Below are positions 1 to 12,200 of a stretch of DNA of 64,000 nt, piece after piece. Each line of letters opens with the position of its first letter. Position 1 is the stretch's first letter. Made by a program: the position numbers and the translations under genes. Source of the DNA: Cochliopodium minus. Lineage: Eukaryota > Discosea > Himatismenida > Cochliopodiidae. The stretch covers positions 48,335 to 112,334 of the forward strand of contig JAMYWO010000107.1 of assembly GCA_024220525.1 (NCBI GenBank), read 5' to 3'. The notes under the pieces were generated by a model, which saw only the letters and a program-made list of their open reading frames with translations, had not been told where the DNA came from and did not search any database.

Positions 1-73
1 TTTTATTTTTTATTTTTTATTTTTTATTTTTTATTTTTTATTTTTTATTTTTTATTTTTTATTTTTTATTTTT
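1..73. repeat. (TTTTTA)n simple repeat
   Basis: A hexanucleotide tract of about eleven units opens the window. It lies directly before an AT-rich stretch ending in an AG acceptor, so it is probably part of an intron of the TPR gene that follows. The same motif fills introns elsewhere in the window (around 4100, 4830 and 59720), so it is a genome-wide intron feature and not a telomere. Confidence 0.85.
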
Positions 74-137
74 AAATATTGATTTGATTTTTAAATTTTG
101 ATTTTTCATTTTATTATTATCATTTTATTTTTAATAG

Positions 138-539
138 TTATCGAATCCAACCTGTTGATTGATCCTCTGATTGACGAAGCGGAGAAGTATTTTGTAAAGG
201 CTATTTTGGTTGATAGAACTTGTGCCCAAAGTTACTACAACTATGCCACTTTCCTTTTTCAGTTGAAGAGGTGAAAAAAAAAAAAAAAAAAAATAAAAAA
301 TTTAAATAATTAAAAATTTGAAATAATTTAAAATAAAAAAATATTTTTTTAGATATGATTTGGCTGAAGAGTGTTATTTGGAGTGTTTGCGTTTGAAACC
401 AGAGTACTACCCTGCTTTGTATGAGTTGGGTATTTTATTAATGAGCAACTCGATCTTTCACCAGGGAAAAATGTTTTTTCAGCTTGGCACCATCTTGCTC
501 AACTTGGAACAGTTAGAGAAAGAAAATTTCCTCGCTTGA
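138..539 (+). CDS. TPR-repeat protein, C-terminal end (partial)
   Basis: Two exons are visible, 138-270 and 353-539, joined across an 82-base GT-AG intron with the frame kept; the gene ends at TGA 537-539. The translated piece has tetratricopeptide signatures: EAEKYFVKAILVDRTCAQSY and then DLAEECYLECLRLKPEY, each a helix-turn-helix with the usual A/Y/L spacing and a Pro near the repeat end. TPRs are protein-protein interaction scaffolds. The start and all upstream exons lie outside the window, so the full architecture and function cannot be given. The next gene points the other way, with about 200 AT-rich bases between the stops. Confidence 0.75.
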
Positions 540-738
540 TTTCCCCTTTCTTTTTTTTTTCTTGTGGGAATAATTTTGTGTACAAAAAAAAATTTGACCT
601 TTTTCTTAATTTGATTTTATTGATATTATGCTTGTAAAAAAAATAAAAAACCTTTTTTTTCCTTTTAAAAATTATTTTTCTTTGTTTTTGACTTCAAAAA
701 AAAAAATGGAATTTCAAAAATCATTTATTAGGTTTGTT

Positions 739-1196
739 TCACAGTTTAGATAGAGTTTTAAGGGGATGCATCCCATCCACAAAACCAACAAAAGGAGGGT
801 GAATCGAGTAGCCCAACATCGATCTTAGTTTAGGGCTTATGTCCTCCCGAGCAACCTTAAAAGGCATGGAAAGCATCATGTTCTCTTGAGGACGAATCCC
901 TTTAATTTATAAAAATATGACAAGAAACAAAAAATGAAATTAAAAATAGAAATAAAAAATAAAAAATAAAAAATAAAAAATAATGAATAAAAATTTTACA
1001 AGGTTGGCAATACTGAAAGGTAATAGCTAATCTGTTTTGGTCTTTGCTTATGTTAGAGCCTCCAGCATGTACCAGTGTGGACAGAAATACTACGACGCTG
1101 CCTGCTTTCATGCTGCAAGAGATTGGGGAGAGATTCCTTGGTGGGATTGCAGTATCCCATTTGTGGCTCTTTGGAAAGACTAAAGTTCCACCATTT
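739..1196 (-). CDS. Phytanoyl-CoA dioxygenase (PhyH) family protein, C-terminal part
   Basis: Fe(II)/2-oxoglutarate-dependent oxygenase. Two exons on the minus strand (about 1196-1004 and 911-739) join in frame. Visible family features are NGGTLVFPKSHKW, the loop VHAGGSN that holds the distal iron-binding His, and RLAITFQYCQPW with the Arg expected to bind 2-oxoglutarate, followed by RPQENMMLSMP and a C-terminal tail ending at TGA 741-739. The HxD iron motif and N-terminus should be upstream, but within about 150 bases the sequence turns into simple repeat and then the gap at 1388, so the 5' exons are missing from this assembly. The substrate cannot be told from this half; many protist members are not true phytanoyl-CoA hydroxylases. 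Confidence 0.8.
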
Positions 1197-1343
1197 TCTA
1201 TTGAAAATAAAAATTAATCAAAAAAAAAAAACAAATTTAAGCGTGTTTTAAGTATTTAAATTTTATTTTGGTTTCTTTATTTTATTTTTTCATTTTAATG
1301 ATTTTTTTTATTTTTTATTTTTTATTTTTTATTTTTTATTTTT

Positions 1344-1388
1344 TTTCAAAAAATTAGATCTTCTGCCCTCATCGAAAGTGGATCCAAN
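1344..1388 (+). other. 43-base copy of a LIM-gene splice acceptor and exon start, ending at an N gap
   Basis: Bases 1344-1386 are identical to 60001-60043, the intron end and first exon bases of the CH-LIM-PH gene near the right of the window, including the preceding (TTTTTA)n context. The copy stops at the single N at 1388. The flanking sequence belongs to unrelated genes, so this is best explained as a contig end wrongly extended through the shared hexanucleotide repeat and then scaffolded with a one-base gap. Confidence 0.75.
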
Positions 1389-1474
1389 AATAAAAATAAA
1401 AATAAAAATAAAAATAAAAATAAAAATAAAAATAAAAATAAAAATAAAAATAAAAAAATAAAAATTAAGGGCAC

Positions 1475-2392
1475 CTTGTTTAGTTTTTTGTTTTTTTATT
1501 ATAGGATCCAATTTTTGAATGAGAATGGTGACATAAGTCATTACGCTCTTTTCGTCCACTTGTTTGTTGGAGAGATCTTCGGCCTCCAAAATGTGAGGAA
1601 CATCAAAATTTTCTTCCAAAAATTTCATCGCAAAAGCATTGTTGTTGATTCCATTTTCCTTTAAATTAAAAAAATAATATTAATAATTAATTGTTTAAAT
1701 TAAGCGAAAAAAATTTTTTTTTTTTTACTGGATTGAGATGTTCATAGTCTATCAAGTTTGGATCTTTTGAATCTACCAATGCACATAATATCAATCCATT
1801 GTTGAATGAAGTGGTGAGATCCACGATATTGATATTCTTGTATCCCTGTGTCTGCTTCTTCAGCCAGTTCATTATCAATTCCTTGTGATTTGTCTTTTCT
1901 TCGAATTTATCGAGTTTTCCAAGTTCATATTTTTGAATCAAAGCCCACATCAATCCTTTTAAAAATAATTTATTGAGATATAAAATATATATTTTATATT
2001 TACCTAATGCCAATTTAATATTTCCTTCATATATGTCTAATCCCCCTATATTTTCTATCCTGATACCTTCTTCATTTATCATATCGAATGCCAATGAAAG
2101 ATTATTGAGACTATGAATCTTGAGTGTGGGGTTGGGGATATATCTTAATGATTCCTTGTGAGATAGTGATTCAATGAGTTTTATCAAGTTGATTCCTGAA
2201 ACGAAATCGATTTCAATTGCTGTAACTTTAATGTTTTTTGATTTCAAGTGGAAATTTGCCCAATTCAAAAAGGTCTAAATGGTTCAAAAAAAGAATGAAC
2301 GATCAGATCCACCTGATCCATTAAATAATTTTCATTTTTACCTTATATTGTATCTTTTGCCATGTTTGTAAAGAATTGTATCCATGTGACAT
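1475..2392 (-). CDS. Calponin-homology (CH) domain actin-binding protein, N-terminal part
   Basis: Four minus-strand exons join in frame: 2392-2342, 2274-2004, 1955-1729 and 1658 to about 1475. The start ATG at 2392 opens MSHGYNSLQTWQK, the typical entry to a CH domain (W-Q-K followed by TFLNWANFHL). A first CH domain covers roughly residues 8-115 and a second roughly 130-230, with NWLKKQTQGYKNINIVDLTT, FNNGLILCALVDS and DEKSVMTYVTILIQKL. A tandem CH1-CH2 pair is the actin-binding module of alpha-actinin, filamin and cortexillin. What follows it would decide the family, but the frame runs into a simple repeat and the gap at 1388. No rod or coiled coil is seen. Function as an F-actin binder is inferred from the module. 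Confidence 0.8.
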
Positions 2393-2703
2393 TTTTAAAA
2401 ATGTGTTATTAAATATTCAAGGTTAATTTTAAATTTTTTTTTTTATATTTCATATTTCTTTTTTCGAGAAGTTAAATGATTTTTAATTTATTTTATATCC
2501 TCCAAACAAAAAATCAATATCCTCTCAAAAAAAAATATATTTTTTATATACAAATATTTAAAAAGAGTTATCTAAAAATTTATCATTAAATTCAAATCAG
2601 CATCTTCTTAATAAAGTTAACGAAGATTAATGAATATTTATAGTTGTTTGATTGAATGAATTTTTTCATGATAAAATAATTTTTAAAATTAAATCTAAAT
2701 TTA
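2393..2703. other. Intergenic, no gene seen
   Basis: About 310 AT-rich bases between the start of the CH gene and the stop of the Clu-domain gene, both on the minus strand. They should hold the CH promoter and the Clu-gene 3' end. I see no recognisable motif. Confidence 0.6.
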
Positions 2704-5700
2704 TTATTTCTCATTTAAATAATTATTAACAATTCTTTGCAATTTGTTGTACCAAACATACATGGTCTCCTCATCATCAGAACCCAAAACGAAGGACTTC
2801 TCGCCATTATCGACCTTGAAAGCATACTTAGTACGCTGGTGTTGATGGGGACTATTATGGATAACAAGGATGCTCTTCTCATTGTTTTCGTCTTTGGTAA
2901 CTTGAACATTCTTTTGAAAAAAGCTTTCGTCACTGTTTTCGTTAATTTTTGGGTCACTGTTGTCATTATTGTAGTTATTGTTGTTGTAAGAGAGCTCATT
3001 CAGATCTTCAACAGATTTGTAATTGATTTCATTGTAACTAGAACTTTCATCACCATTGTAACTAGAACTTTGATCATGGCGGATCTTATTTACAAAAACT
3101 TCCTCCTCTTTACGATGAACGCTGTGATTCTGATGATGATCATTTTCCAAGGCCCTGTTGACGATAGAAATGGAAGTATCTTTATTAACATCGATCCAAA
3201 ATTGTTCGTCGACAAACTTGTTAGGACAAAAGATAATTCTGTAGATTTTCGTCTCCACGTTTTTGATGAGCATGAGCATGTCTTTGATGGAGCTTTTCCC
3301 GATCTTTTCTGTGTCTGCAAACACTTTGACGATGGCTGCGTAATATTCGTGGGTCCACTTGTCGTTGATGAAAAAGGAGAGGCTGCCTTCGTGGACTGTG
3401 TTGCGGTTAATGCAATGAACGTTTTTGTCGTAGATTATGTTTTCGTCTTTGTAGTTTAACCTATTCAATAGAAAATTATTTATATATATTTTAAAAAAAA
3501 ATTAATTTGAGTTAATTTGTAATTATCGAAAATTTAAAAGGAAAATACAAAAAATGTTTTTAATATGTAAATATATTAAAAGAGGTTACCACAACAACTT
3601 TTCTTTCCAAAAGATGTGATGTTCAACTTGAAAATGTAATTAAAAAAAAGTTAAAATAATAAAAAATAAAAATGAAAAAATAAAAAAATAATAAAATAAT
3701 AAAAAATAAAAAATAATAAAATAATAAAAAATAAAATAAAAAATAAAATTAATTAAAAATCAAGAAATAATTACCAATTCTTGTTTTAATGATAAACTCA
3801 CGCTGAGAAAGAAGCTTAGGCAAACGACGCTTCAACATGAACCCTCTAGCAAGATCCAAATTTTCGTTCAAATAAGAAATGTTCTTTTTGAGAGAAATGA
3901 TGTTGTTGTTCTTCACGAGAGCCCATTCAAAGTTGCAGGCCCTGTTTTTGTCTCCTTCTTTGTAGAAATCGTTTGCTTTTTTGTAATATCTGTTTGCTTT
4001 TTGTATGTTTTTCTGATCTCTTTGATTAATAAAATTTTATTAATTTATATTAATTCCATTGTATAAATTAGTTTTTTAATAAATTTGATTTAAATTGTTT
4101 TTTTATTTTTTATTTTTTATTTTTTATTTTTTATTTTTTATTTTTATTTTTTTATTTTAATTTTTATTTTTTATTTTTATTTTTATTTTATTTATTTTAC
4201 CTGTATTTATCAGCAATCAGTTGGTTTATATCACCAACAGCGCAAATGGAAAGGGGATTGAGACTTCCCCTCTGCAAACTTCTTTCAAGATAGGGGACCG
4301 CCGACTTCAAAATTCTCAATGAGTAAAATGCGTTTGTTTCTTTTTTGCCTTTTAAATAATAAAAAAAAAATCAAAAAAAAAATCAAAAAAAAATGATGAA
4401 AATAAAATTTAAAAAAAAAAAATAATAATAAAAAAATATATAAAAAAAAAATATATAAAAAAAAAATAATGTAAATAAAAAAAAATAATGAAAAAAAAAA
4501 TTAAAAAAAAAGATAATACCTTCGAACATTCTTCTGATGCCATTCGCAAGCTCCAAGTTGTAGGACTGTTTGGTCTTCACTTCAAGTTTTTCAATGTCGT
4601 TGTAAGAAAAGGCGGTTCTGGTTTCTGGTTTGAAATAGTATTTTTTAGCTTTGCTTGTGAGCTAGTTTTTGGAAAAATAGTTAAAAAAATTTTTAAAATA
4701 AAATGTTTAATAAAAATTTAGAAAAAATATTAAATTGAATAAATATTTAAATTTTTTGATATTGAAAATGGGATATTTAATCAAATTTTTTAAATTAAAT
4801 AAAATCATCAGATAAAACTTAGTTTATAAATAAAAAATAAAAAATAAAAAATAAAAAATAAAAAATAAAAAATAAAAAATAAAAAATAAAAAAGTCAAAA
4901 CAAAAAAAATTTAAAATAAAAAAAAAATAAAATAAAAAATAAAAATAAAATAAAAAATAAAAAATGAAAATAAAAACGGAAAATAAAAAATATTTGTACC
5001 TTGATACCTGTCAACTCTAAAAAGATGACAAAGACAAAAGGGATACGAACTTTGGAAAGAAGAGGACACTTGATATTGGAAGAAACCAAAGAGTTCGCTT
5101 GGTCCTTCAAAAAAGTGGACAACAAACTGTCGTAGTGCTGAACAGTGGAGTTTTTCTTCTTTTCCCTGCCGAAATCCAAAATTTCTTTTGATTTCGTTTT
5201 AATGGAATCTTTCACAAAGTTTTTGGTGTTTTTAATGCTGGAGGAGACGGAGCTAAGGCCGCTGAGAAACTTTGATCTTCTTTTGATTGGTTCGTTGGGA
5301 TCCTGAAAATAAAAAAAATCATAAAAAAAAGGATTTAAATGCCATTGCATTTTTCAAAAAAAAAAAAATTAATAAAATCAAATTCTAGAAAATGAAGGGA
5401 GGTTTAATTATTATTTATTATTAATTCGGATGTAAACTTATTTAACAAAAAAATTATGTTTACTTACATATAATTAAAATTTCTAAAAAAAAAAAATTAT
5501 GGGAACAACAACATTTTAAAACGAAAATAATCAATCATTTTCCATGAATAAAAAAAAAAAAAAAAAAAAATTGAAAAAATAATTGAAAAAAAAATACTTT
5601 TTTAGGAGAAGTTTCGGGGGTGTTGCTTGAAGTTTCTTTCTGCACCTTTTGAAGCTCCTCCATTTCAGAGTCGAGCTCTTCGATGAACTCTTGGTCAAGC

Positions 5701-6054
5701 TCCTGTTCCTTCTGTTTGGTTTCTTTCATTATTTTCGCCTCTTCCTCGCCTGCGTCCTCTAGGATTTGGTTGCCAAAACTTTTGATCAAATTCTTCATTA
5801 TCTTTCCTTCCCTTTCGTTAAAAATAAAATTTAAATTAAAATAAAAAATAAAAAATAAAAATAAAAAATATTGATTTTTAATTATTTTTATTTAATTATT
5901 CAAAAAATAAAAAAAAATTAAAGAAATAGAAATAGAAATAGAAATAGAAATAAAAATAAAATAAAAAATAAAAATAAAAATAAAAATAAAAATAAAAATA
6001 AAAATAGAAATAAAAATAAAAAATAAAAAATGAAAATAAAATAAAAATAAAAAT

Positions 6055-6086
<32 letters not shown>

Positions 6087-8927
6087 TCGAAAATAAAATA
6101 ATTTGTGCGAATAATTTTTCAAAAAAATAAAAAAAAATTACCAAAATTTTATAACAGCAGTTTTGTTGGGATGATAAGTAGTGAGGAGATTGAGATGTTC
6201 AGCCACTAATTTCTGGAAAGGTTCATCACAAGGAAAGTTGAGAGTGTCCATCAGTTTTCTCATTTTTTTGTTGACGATGTTTTTCATCACTCTGGCCACC
6301 GCATTCTCGAGTAAAAGAGTTTTGGAGGTGAAGTGTTTTTTGTCCAAAAATTTTCTGACAGTCCCTGTATGTCTCACCTTTAAAAAAATGAATGACAAAA
6401 AATGTATAAAAAAAATATATCAAAAAAATCCAATAATAAAAAAATAAAATCAAAATAAATGAAAATTTTGAAAAAAATAAAAATAAGTTTGAATTAAAAA
6501 AATATTCAAAAAATTTTAAAAAAAAAAAATTAATCTGAATGAAAATTTTAAATAAAAAAAAAATACATTCAATCCATAAGAATGGAACAATGAACTGAGA
6601 TGAACTCTTCTTGTGAATTCTTTTATATTTTTCAAAGATCCAAAATTCAAAGTTTCTGAGGGTTGAGAATTGAGGTAGTTGTTCACCGAGACACTCAAAC
6701 GGTAAGCCACCTTTGAGGCGATTGTTGTTTTCAAAAATTTGGTCGCGTCTCTTATGTCCTTGGTGTGCTCTTTCTTAAAAGGGTCATTCTCGTCCCAGTC
6801 TTTAAAAAATAAAAAAAATAAAAAAAATTAATGAAAAAATAAAATAAATTTATGAAATATGATAAAAAAATCAAAAAAAAAAATCAAAAAAAATTAATTA
6901 TTTATCAATTTATGTTTAAAAAAAAAAATTTAGAAAAAATTCTTACTTGTAAAGGTGTCACTGCACAAGCTCTTTTCGTACGTACTTACAAATTCTTGCA
7001 ATAATTGATTTTTTTTTAATCATTTGAGATATATTAATTGATAAACGACGATTCTATTTTAAACAAAAAAAAATTACCAGGTCTGAAAAACTTGTAGAAC
7101 ACGGATCTTAAAAAAAGAAATTGTATGAGTATTTAAATTTAATTTAAACTGTCTCCATAAATAAAAATTACCTTGGTTCTTGTACTCGGTTTGTGGGTGC
7201 TTCAGGAGGCATAACTCTCCCAAAATCTATTAAATAAAAATTGGAGTCTAATCCTTTGTGAACTTCAATGTCTCCCGGTCCTAAAAAATCATTTAAGTTT
7301 TTTAAAATTTAAATTTTTAATTTAATGATTTAAATTTTAATTTAATGATTTAAATTTTAATTTAATGATTTAAATTTTAAAAAACTTTTAAAATAAATTT
7401 TAGAAAATATCTAATTTTACCATAAATAATACAATTTGGGTCTTTGGAGACTTGATGCCCTCTTAAATTGAGTTTTTCACCCAATTTTTTCATAACACTC
7501 GAAATGGATTTATCATTTTTGACATGAACTCCTCCTTTAATTTAATTCAAGGGATAAAATTATTCAAACAAACAAATTTTTTAAACAAAATAATTGTTTT
7601 ATATCAATAATATGGAAAAAAAAAAATAGATACCGTCACACGAACCATATATCAAGGTATCCTTCTTTATGGGTAACTTGCTTACACAAATTAATCTGAA
7701 TCCCTTGAAATCCACAAGAGCCATCAAAGGGACTAAGAATCCTGTTATTTGTGAAGTGATGATTGACTCCAAACAAACAAGCTGAATTTGAAAAAAAAAA
7801 ATATTAATTTATAATTTCATTAGTTTGTAAATTTAGAATGGATAGTCTGATTGATTTCTTTATAATGAAAATTTGTTTGTAAAAAGATCGATAAAGAATC
7901 AATATTAAAATTTAGATCCTTTCATCAAATATATATTTATTTTTAGATATTGATCCAAATTATATGCTGAAGATTAAATTCTCACAAAAAATTTTCAATA
8001 TAATTTTATATATCAATATATTGGTACTAATATCAACATGATTTACTTCTCTCCCTGCTGCCTTTCTGCTATTCTCATCACTTCTTTTCTCTCCCCCATA
8101 CATGTACATCACCGGTTGGCTCGATAGCATAGTATCGACAGCAAATTTAAAGATGATCCCTTGGACAGAAAACTTTTCACCTGATTAATATTAAATTTAA
8201 TATATTTTCAACCATTTAAGATTATATATGTTAACCTCCTGCTATTCCACCAAGCTTTATAAATAAAATTATAATATAATTTTTAATTATTTATTAATTG
8301 AAAATTAGAAAGCGAATTTTAAATTTTATTTTTACATTAATTGGCTTGATTGTTTTTTGTTCGTTAGGTAAACTCCTCTCACTGATTATTATTCTAGATT
8401 TGAAATATTTTTTTAAAAAATTTGATGGATCTCTTTTATTTTACCTTCCATAATATTGTGCACATTCTTTCAACAAAAATAAAAAATTGAATTTTCTTTG
8501 ATATAAAATATTTTTTTACCGATAAACTTTTGAGGGATGTTCAGAAAGTTAAAAATTTTTGAATCTAAATTATCTAAATTACCTTTGTTCCTATGGTTGA
8601 TATATTTTCGTAATAGTTTTGGGAAGAATTCATATTTGAATGGAAATAGTATTCTTTGATCCAATCAAAGGTCTCTTTTTCATGTGGAACCTCATTCTCT
8701 TTTTCTTTTTCCTTGGGATCACTCTCTTTAGTTTCATTTTCATTTGAATCATCCTCTTTCTCATAATCACAATAGTTGTCATCATGCTCTTGATTGTAAT
8801 TGCTTTCATTAATCTGATATTTGTAATAATCTTGATTGAAGTAAGAATTCTTATCATTCACATGATACATGTTTTCCATTGGATTATCATTTTCCAATTG
8901 AATATAATTTCCAGCTTCTCCATACAT
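2704..8927 (-). CDS. Clu-domain protein with C-terminal PH-like region
   Basis: A gene of roughly 17-19 short exons. From 8480 to about 6140 the exons spell a Clu domain, the core of the clustered-mitochondria (CLU/Tif31) family: TIKPI, GGIAGGEKFSVQGIIFKFAV, RKAAGREL, ALVDFKGFRLICVSKLPI, TLIYGSCDGG, LGEKLNLRGHQV, IIYGPGDIEVHKG, FYLIDFGRVMPPEAP, then a helical part with LENAVARVMKNIV. The N-terminus (8927-8583) is acidic and Asn/Glu-rich. Later exons add a Glu-rich segment (5800-5600), a basic segment and a TPR/MIT-like helical exon (4010-3783). The last exon (3462-2704) starts with GSLSFFINDKW and ends with SFVLGSDDEETMYVWYNKL, the two ends of a PH fold separated by a His/Asn-rich insert. Canonical CLU proteins bind mRNA and place mitochondria; this relative lacks the usual length and gains a PH-like end, so a membrane-linked role is inferred. 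The splice between the first exon and the one at 8512-8560 is unresolved: no canonical join keeps frame. Confidence 0.75.
5900..6085. repeat. Intronic (AAATAA/GAAATA)n simple repeat
   Basis: A run of AAAATA and AGAAAT units inside an intron of the Clu-domain gene. It produces long meaningless Phe/Tyr/Ile-rich open frames on the minus strand. Confidence 0.85.
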
Positions 8928-9242
8928 CTCAAATATTTTTTTTATTATTTTTTATCAAATGCAATTGGTTGGAAGTTATACAAAAAAGAAGATCAAAGCA
9001 CAAGAAATCATTTCAAAATAACAAATTTGCGAAATTATTTTTCATTGCTTTTCACAATTTAAAATAAATTTAGATCTAAAAAAAAAAAACAAAGATCCAA
9101 AAAAAATTGATTTGTTTTATAATTCTTGATCATTGATTCCACATACCCAAACATATTTGAGATTACATTTCAACTTGTTATATTATTCAATTTTAAATAT
9201 ATAAAAAAAAAAAAATTCTTTGGATTCAAATTTAAAAAATTG
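8928..9242. other. Divergent intergenic region
   Basis: About 315 bases between the start codons of two divergently transcribed genes, so both promoters should lie here. It is AT-rich with poly-A runs; no TATA-like or other element stands out from the background. Confidence 0.55.
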
Positions 9243-12200
9243 ATGCAAAAGCAGGCTCATTTCCATTACTTTTTGCATTATCTCCATTCTTCTTATCAGG
9301 TGAGGCTTGATTTCATTTCGAGCCTGACTGATAAAAAATCACAAGAAATATTTCTTTTATGGGAAGATTTGGTTTCAATATTGGAATTGATTATAGATAA
9401 CATCTTTATTGATACTGATATACCAAAAATAAGAGATAAATTCTTTTCATTTAAGGCTTCATTTGAATCACTTTTGTAAGAATTTTTATAAAGATTGCAA
9501 AATTATAGATTTATATCCAATTGCCTCATACATAGGACAAGAGAAATTAAAATCATGATTGTGCAAGAGAATAATAAATTGAATATTAAGACGAAAACTT
9601 TGCCATCAGTTGATTTGATTGTATTGATAAGGAATTTTTGCGAAAAAAAGCTACAAGTTCCCATCATGAAATTCTTGACTGTCAGGTACAAAGATATTTT
9701 ATAGATCCAGAAGAAATATAAATTTTTAAACCAAATATTCAAAAATTTATTTATACAGAAAGGATATCGATAATGTTGGGCAAAATTATGGAGAAAGAAT
9801 CTTTTTATTGCAACACAATTTCGATATGATATTGAATAAAGAAAGAAAAACAATCAAATGCAAATTATCAAGAACAGGTATTTATATCTATAATATCACG
9901 AATAAAATAGTGAGTGATTCTAAAGGAGAATCAAAAAATGAATTGAATGAAGCACAAAGTGATGAGGGATTAGTGGAATTTATCAAATTATATCAATTGA
10001 CATCCATATTTTTGAGGGAAGATCATATTATGTTGATTATGAATGTTCAGAACTTTCAAGAATCGAATTATAAATTTTATACGAAACAAAAAAAGGATTT
10101 GCAAATGTGGTATACCCTCATTCAAGAAATCCACAAAGAATATAAAGCCAAATCATCAAAGAGAGCAATCACAAGAATCAAATTGATCTCGAAATATGAA
10201 AAAAGCTTTGTGGATAATCCCAAAGTGAAGCATGTGATGGATATCATTGGATTATCCAAGAACAAAGATACTATGGCCTTCCCTGACCTGGTCCTCAACA
10301 ATTATAGGAAATTGATTACAGAGAGGGAATTATCTTACAACAATTTGAATATCTTTAGAGAAAATGTACAAACAGGAACGGATAAAGAGCATGATCATGA
10401 AAGCAAGCCATCTAATACTCTCTCAGAAACTTGGACCTTGGAGAAATTTGAGCCCAATAAATTGTCTTATAAACATTCCAACACTATAGATAGGAGGATA
10501 AGGGTAAATCTACAGAAGGATTCTCCCATTCAAAGAAAGAAAGTGGATAATGTTCTCTATAATAGTTTGCCTTCCATCACCAGCAGCCAAATGAATGAAT
10601 TGCTCATGAAGAACAATGGATTGGTATTCTCTGGCAGTAAAAAATTGCTTCTTTCCAAATCCTTTTATAAAAAGGGAAAATATGATACCACTGATGATGA
10701 CTCCAATGATAATCTCTCTTCTGATAATTCTGATGATAACAAGAAAATCACCAAGAATCCCCATTTTTCCAATTCGAGGGTCAAGAAAAAGCTCCATGTT
10801 CCATTGACTCATTCATTGAATTTCGAGAAAATTAAAAATAGAGATAAATTACAGAGAGAGGTGGTCAGAAATTCTCGCGAAAACATTTTTGATCAGAAGA
10901 ATGCCAATACATCAAAGCCCAAGAGACTAGTTGATGTTATCGATACTCTTGTTCCCATCCCAACCAATAATCCCTACGAGAATCAGCTATCTGTTGGCAG
11001 CGATTTGAATCTCATCAATAATGCCAATACAAATGATAAGAATGGCAACTTCAAATTTGCATATTCGAGCTATTCACATATGGATCTCTCTCAATACAAA
11101 AAAAACAGCCTCCTTGATCTTGATACGTTGAAATCAAATGGAAAAGCAAAGCGCAATGATAGCAATGATAATGAGAGCAATGATAATGAGAATGATACTT
11201 ATGATAGCAGCAGTGATACCGAAATAATCTTACCTGAAGTGACAAAACCCATTCATGGTGAAGATCTCCGAGCAAAGAGAAGCAAGCTTTTGGAATCCTA
11301 CAGCAATGATGATCTCAGCCTTTTGCAATCTACCACCAGCCATGATCTCAGAAATTATTATCAAGATTTGGAAAGAGAAAGGGACAAACTTTACAAATCT
11401 CCCAAATTGAAGGACAAAATAAATGACAAAAAGAATAAAGAGAAGCCCAAGCGTGGTTTTTTGAAGCCTCCTAAATCTGAACATAAAAAATCCAAATCTG
11501 AAGAAATTAAGAAAAGTGATGATAAACAAATTGGTAAAAAAAAAAATTAAAATTTCAACATTAAAGATAACAAAAATTCTTTTAAAAAATGAATTGCTAG
11601 AAGAAAAGGAGATTGTTATTGTTAATATTGAAGAAAAAGTTGAGAGCGACAAAAAAGATGTTGGAAATGAAAAGAATGACGTTGAAAATGACAAAAAAGA
11701 TGTTGGCAATGAAAAAAGTGATGTTGAAAACGAAAAAAATGATGTTGAAAACGACAAAAGTGACAAAAGCGACAATGACAACGAAAAAGTAAGCGGAAAA
11801 AAACTGTTCAAGTCCAAGGGTATTTACAAATTGGATGAAGATCACGATTTTTTGTTGTCCAAGCAGCTCGGCACAAGTTATCCAAGAGAGGAAGGAGAAA
11901 ATGTCGAAAAAGGAAGTACTGCGGTTCCTGAGAAAAACGAGAAGATAGAGGAAGAAAAGAGAAGGACTTCTCTCTTCTTGAACGAGTACACTGTTGGTGC
12001 TTTTGACAGTCATGCCAGAATCAATCTCGAGAACACTCCTTATTATAAACATCTTTTCGTTGAGGATAGAAAATTGAGATCATCTGCCAATGTGACTGAG
12101 GATTCCTCGGCTTCCAACAAATTTGATTTGAGATTTAGCAACTACAGAAAATTGGAGCATTCTCGTTTGAGCCAAAGAAAGATGGATTTAAAATCTTTGA

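Noticed and set aside
1-73. (TTTTTA)n at the window edge as a telomere
   Set aside because: The same repeat occurs within introns across the window and leads directly into a splice acceptor of the TPR gene. A telomere would not continue into coding exons this way, and the base pattern has no G-rich strand.
1388-1388. N bases as single-nucleotide ambiguities
   Set aside because: All four sit exactly at simple-repeat borders and three break genes, which fits scaffold joins and not base-call ambiguity.
5892-6144. Phe/Tyr/Ile-rich small frames read as membrane peptides
   Set aside because: They are translations of AAATAA-type simple repeat in an intron of the Clu-domain gene.
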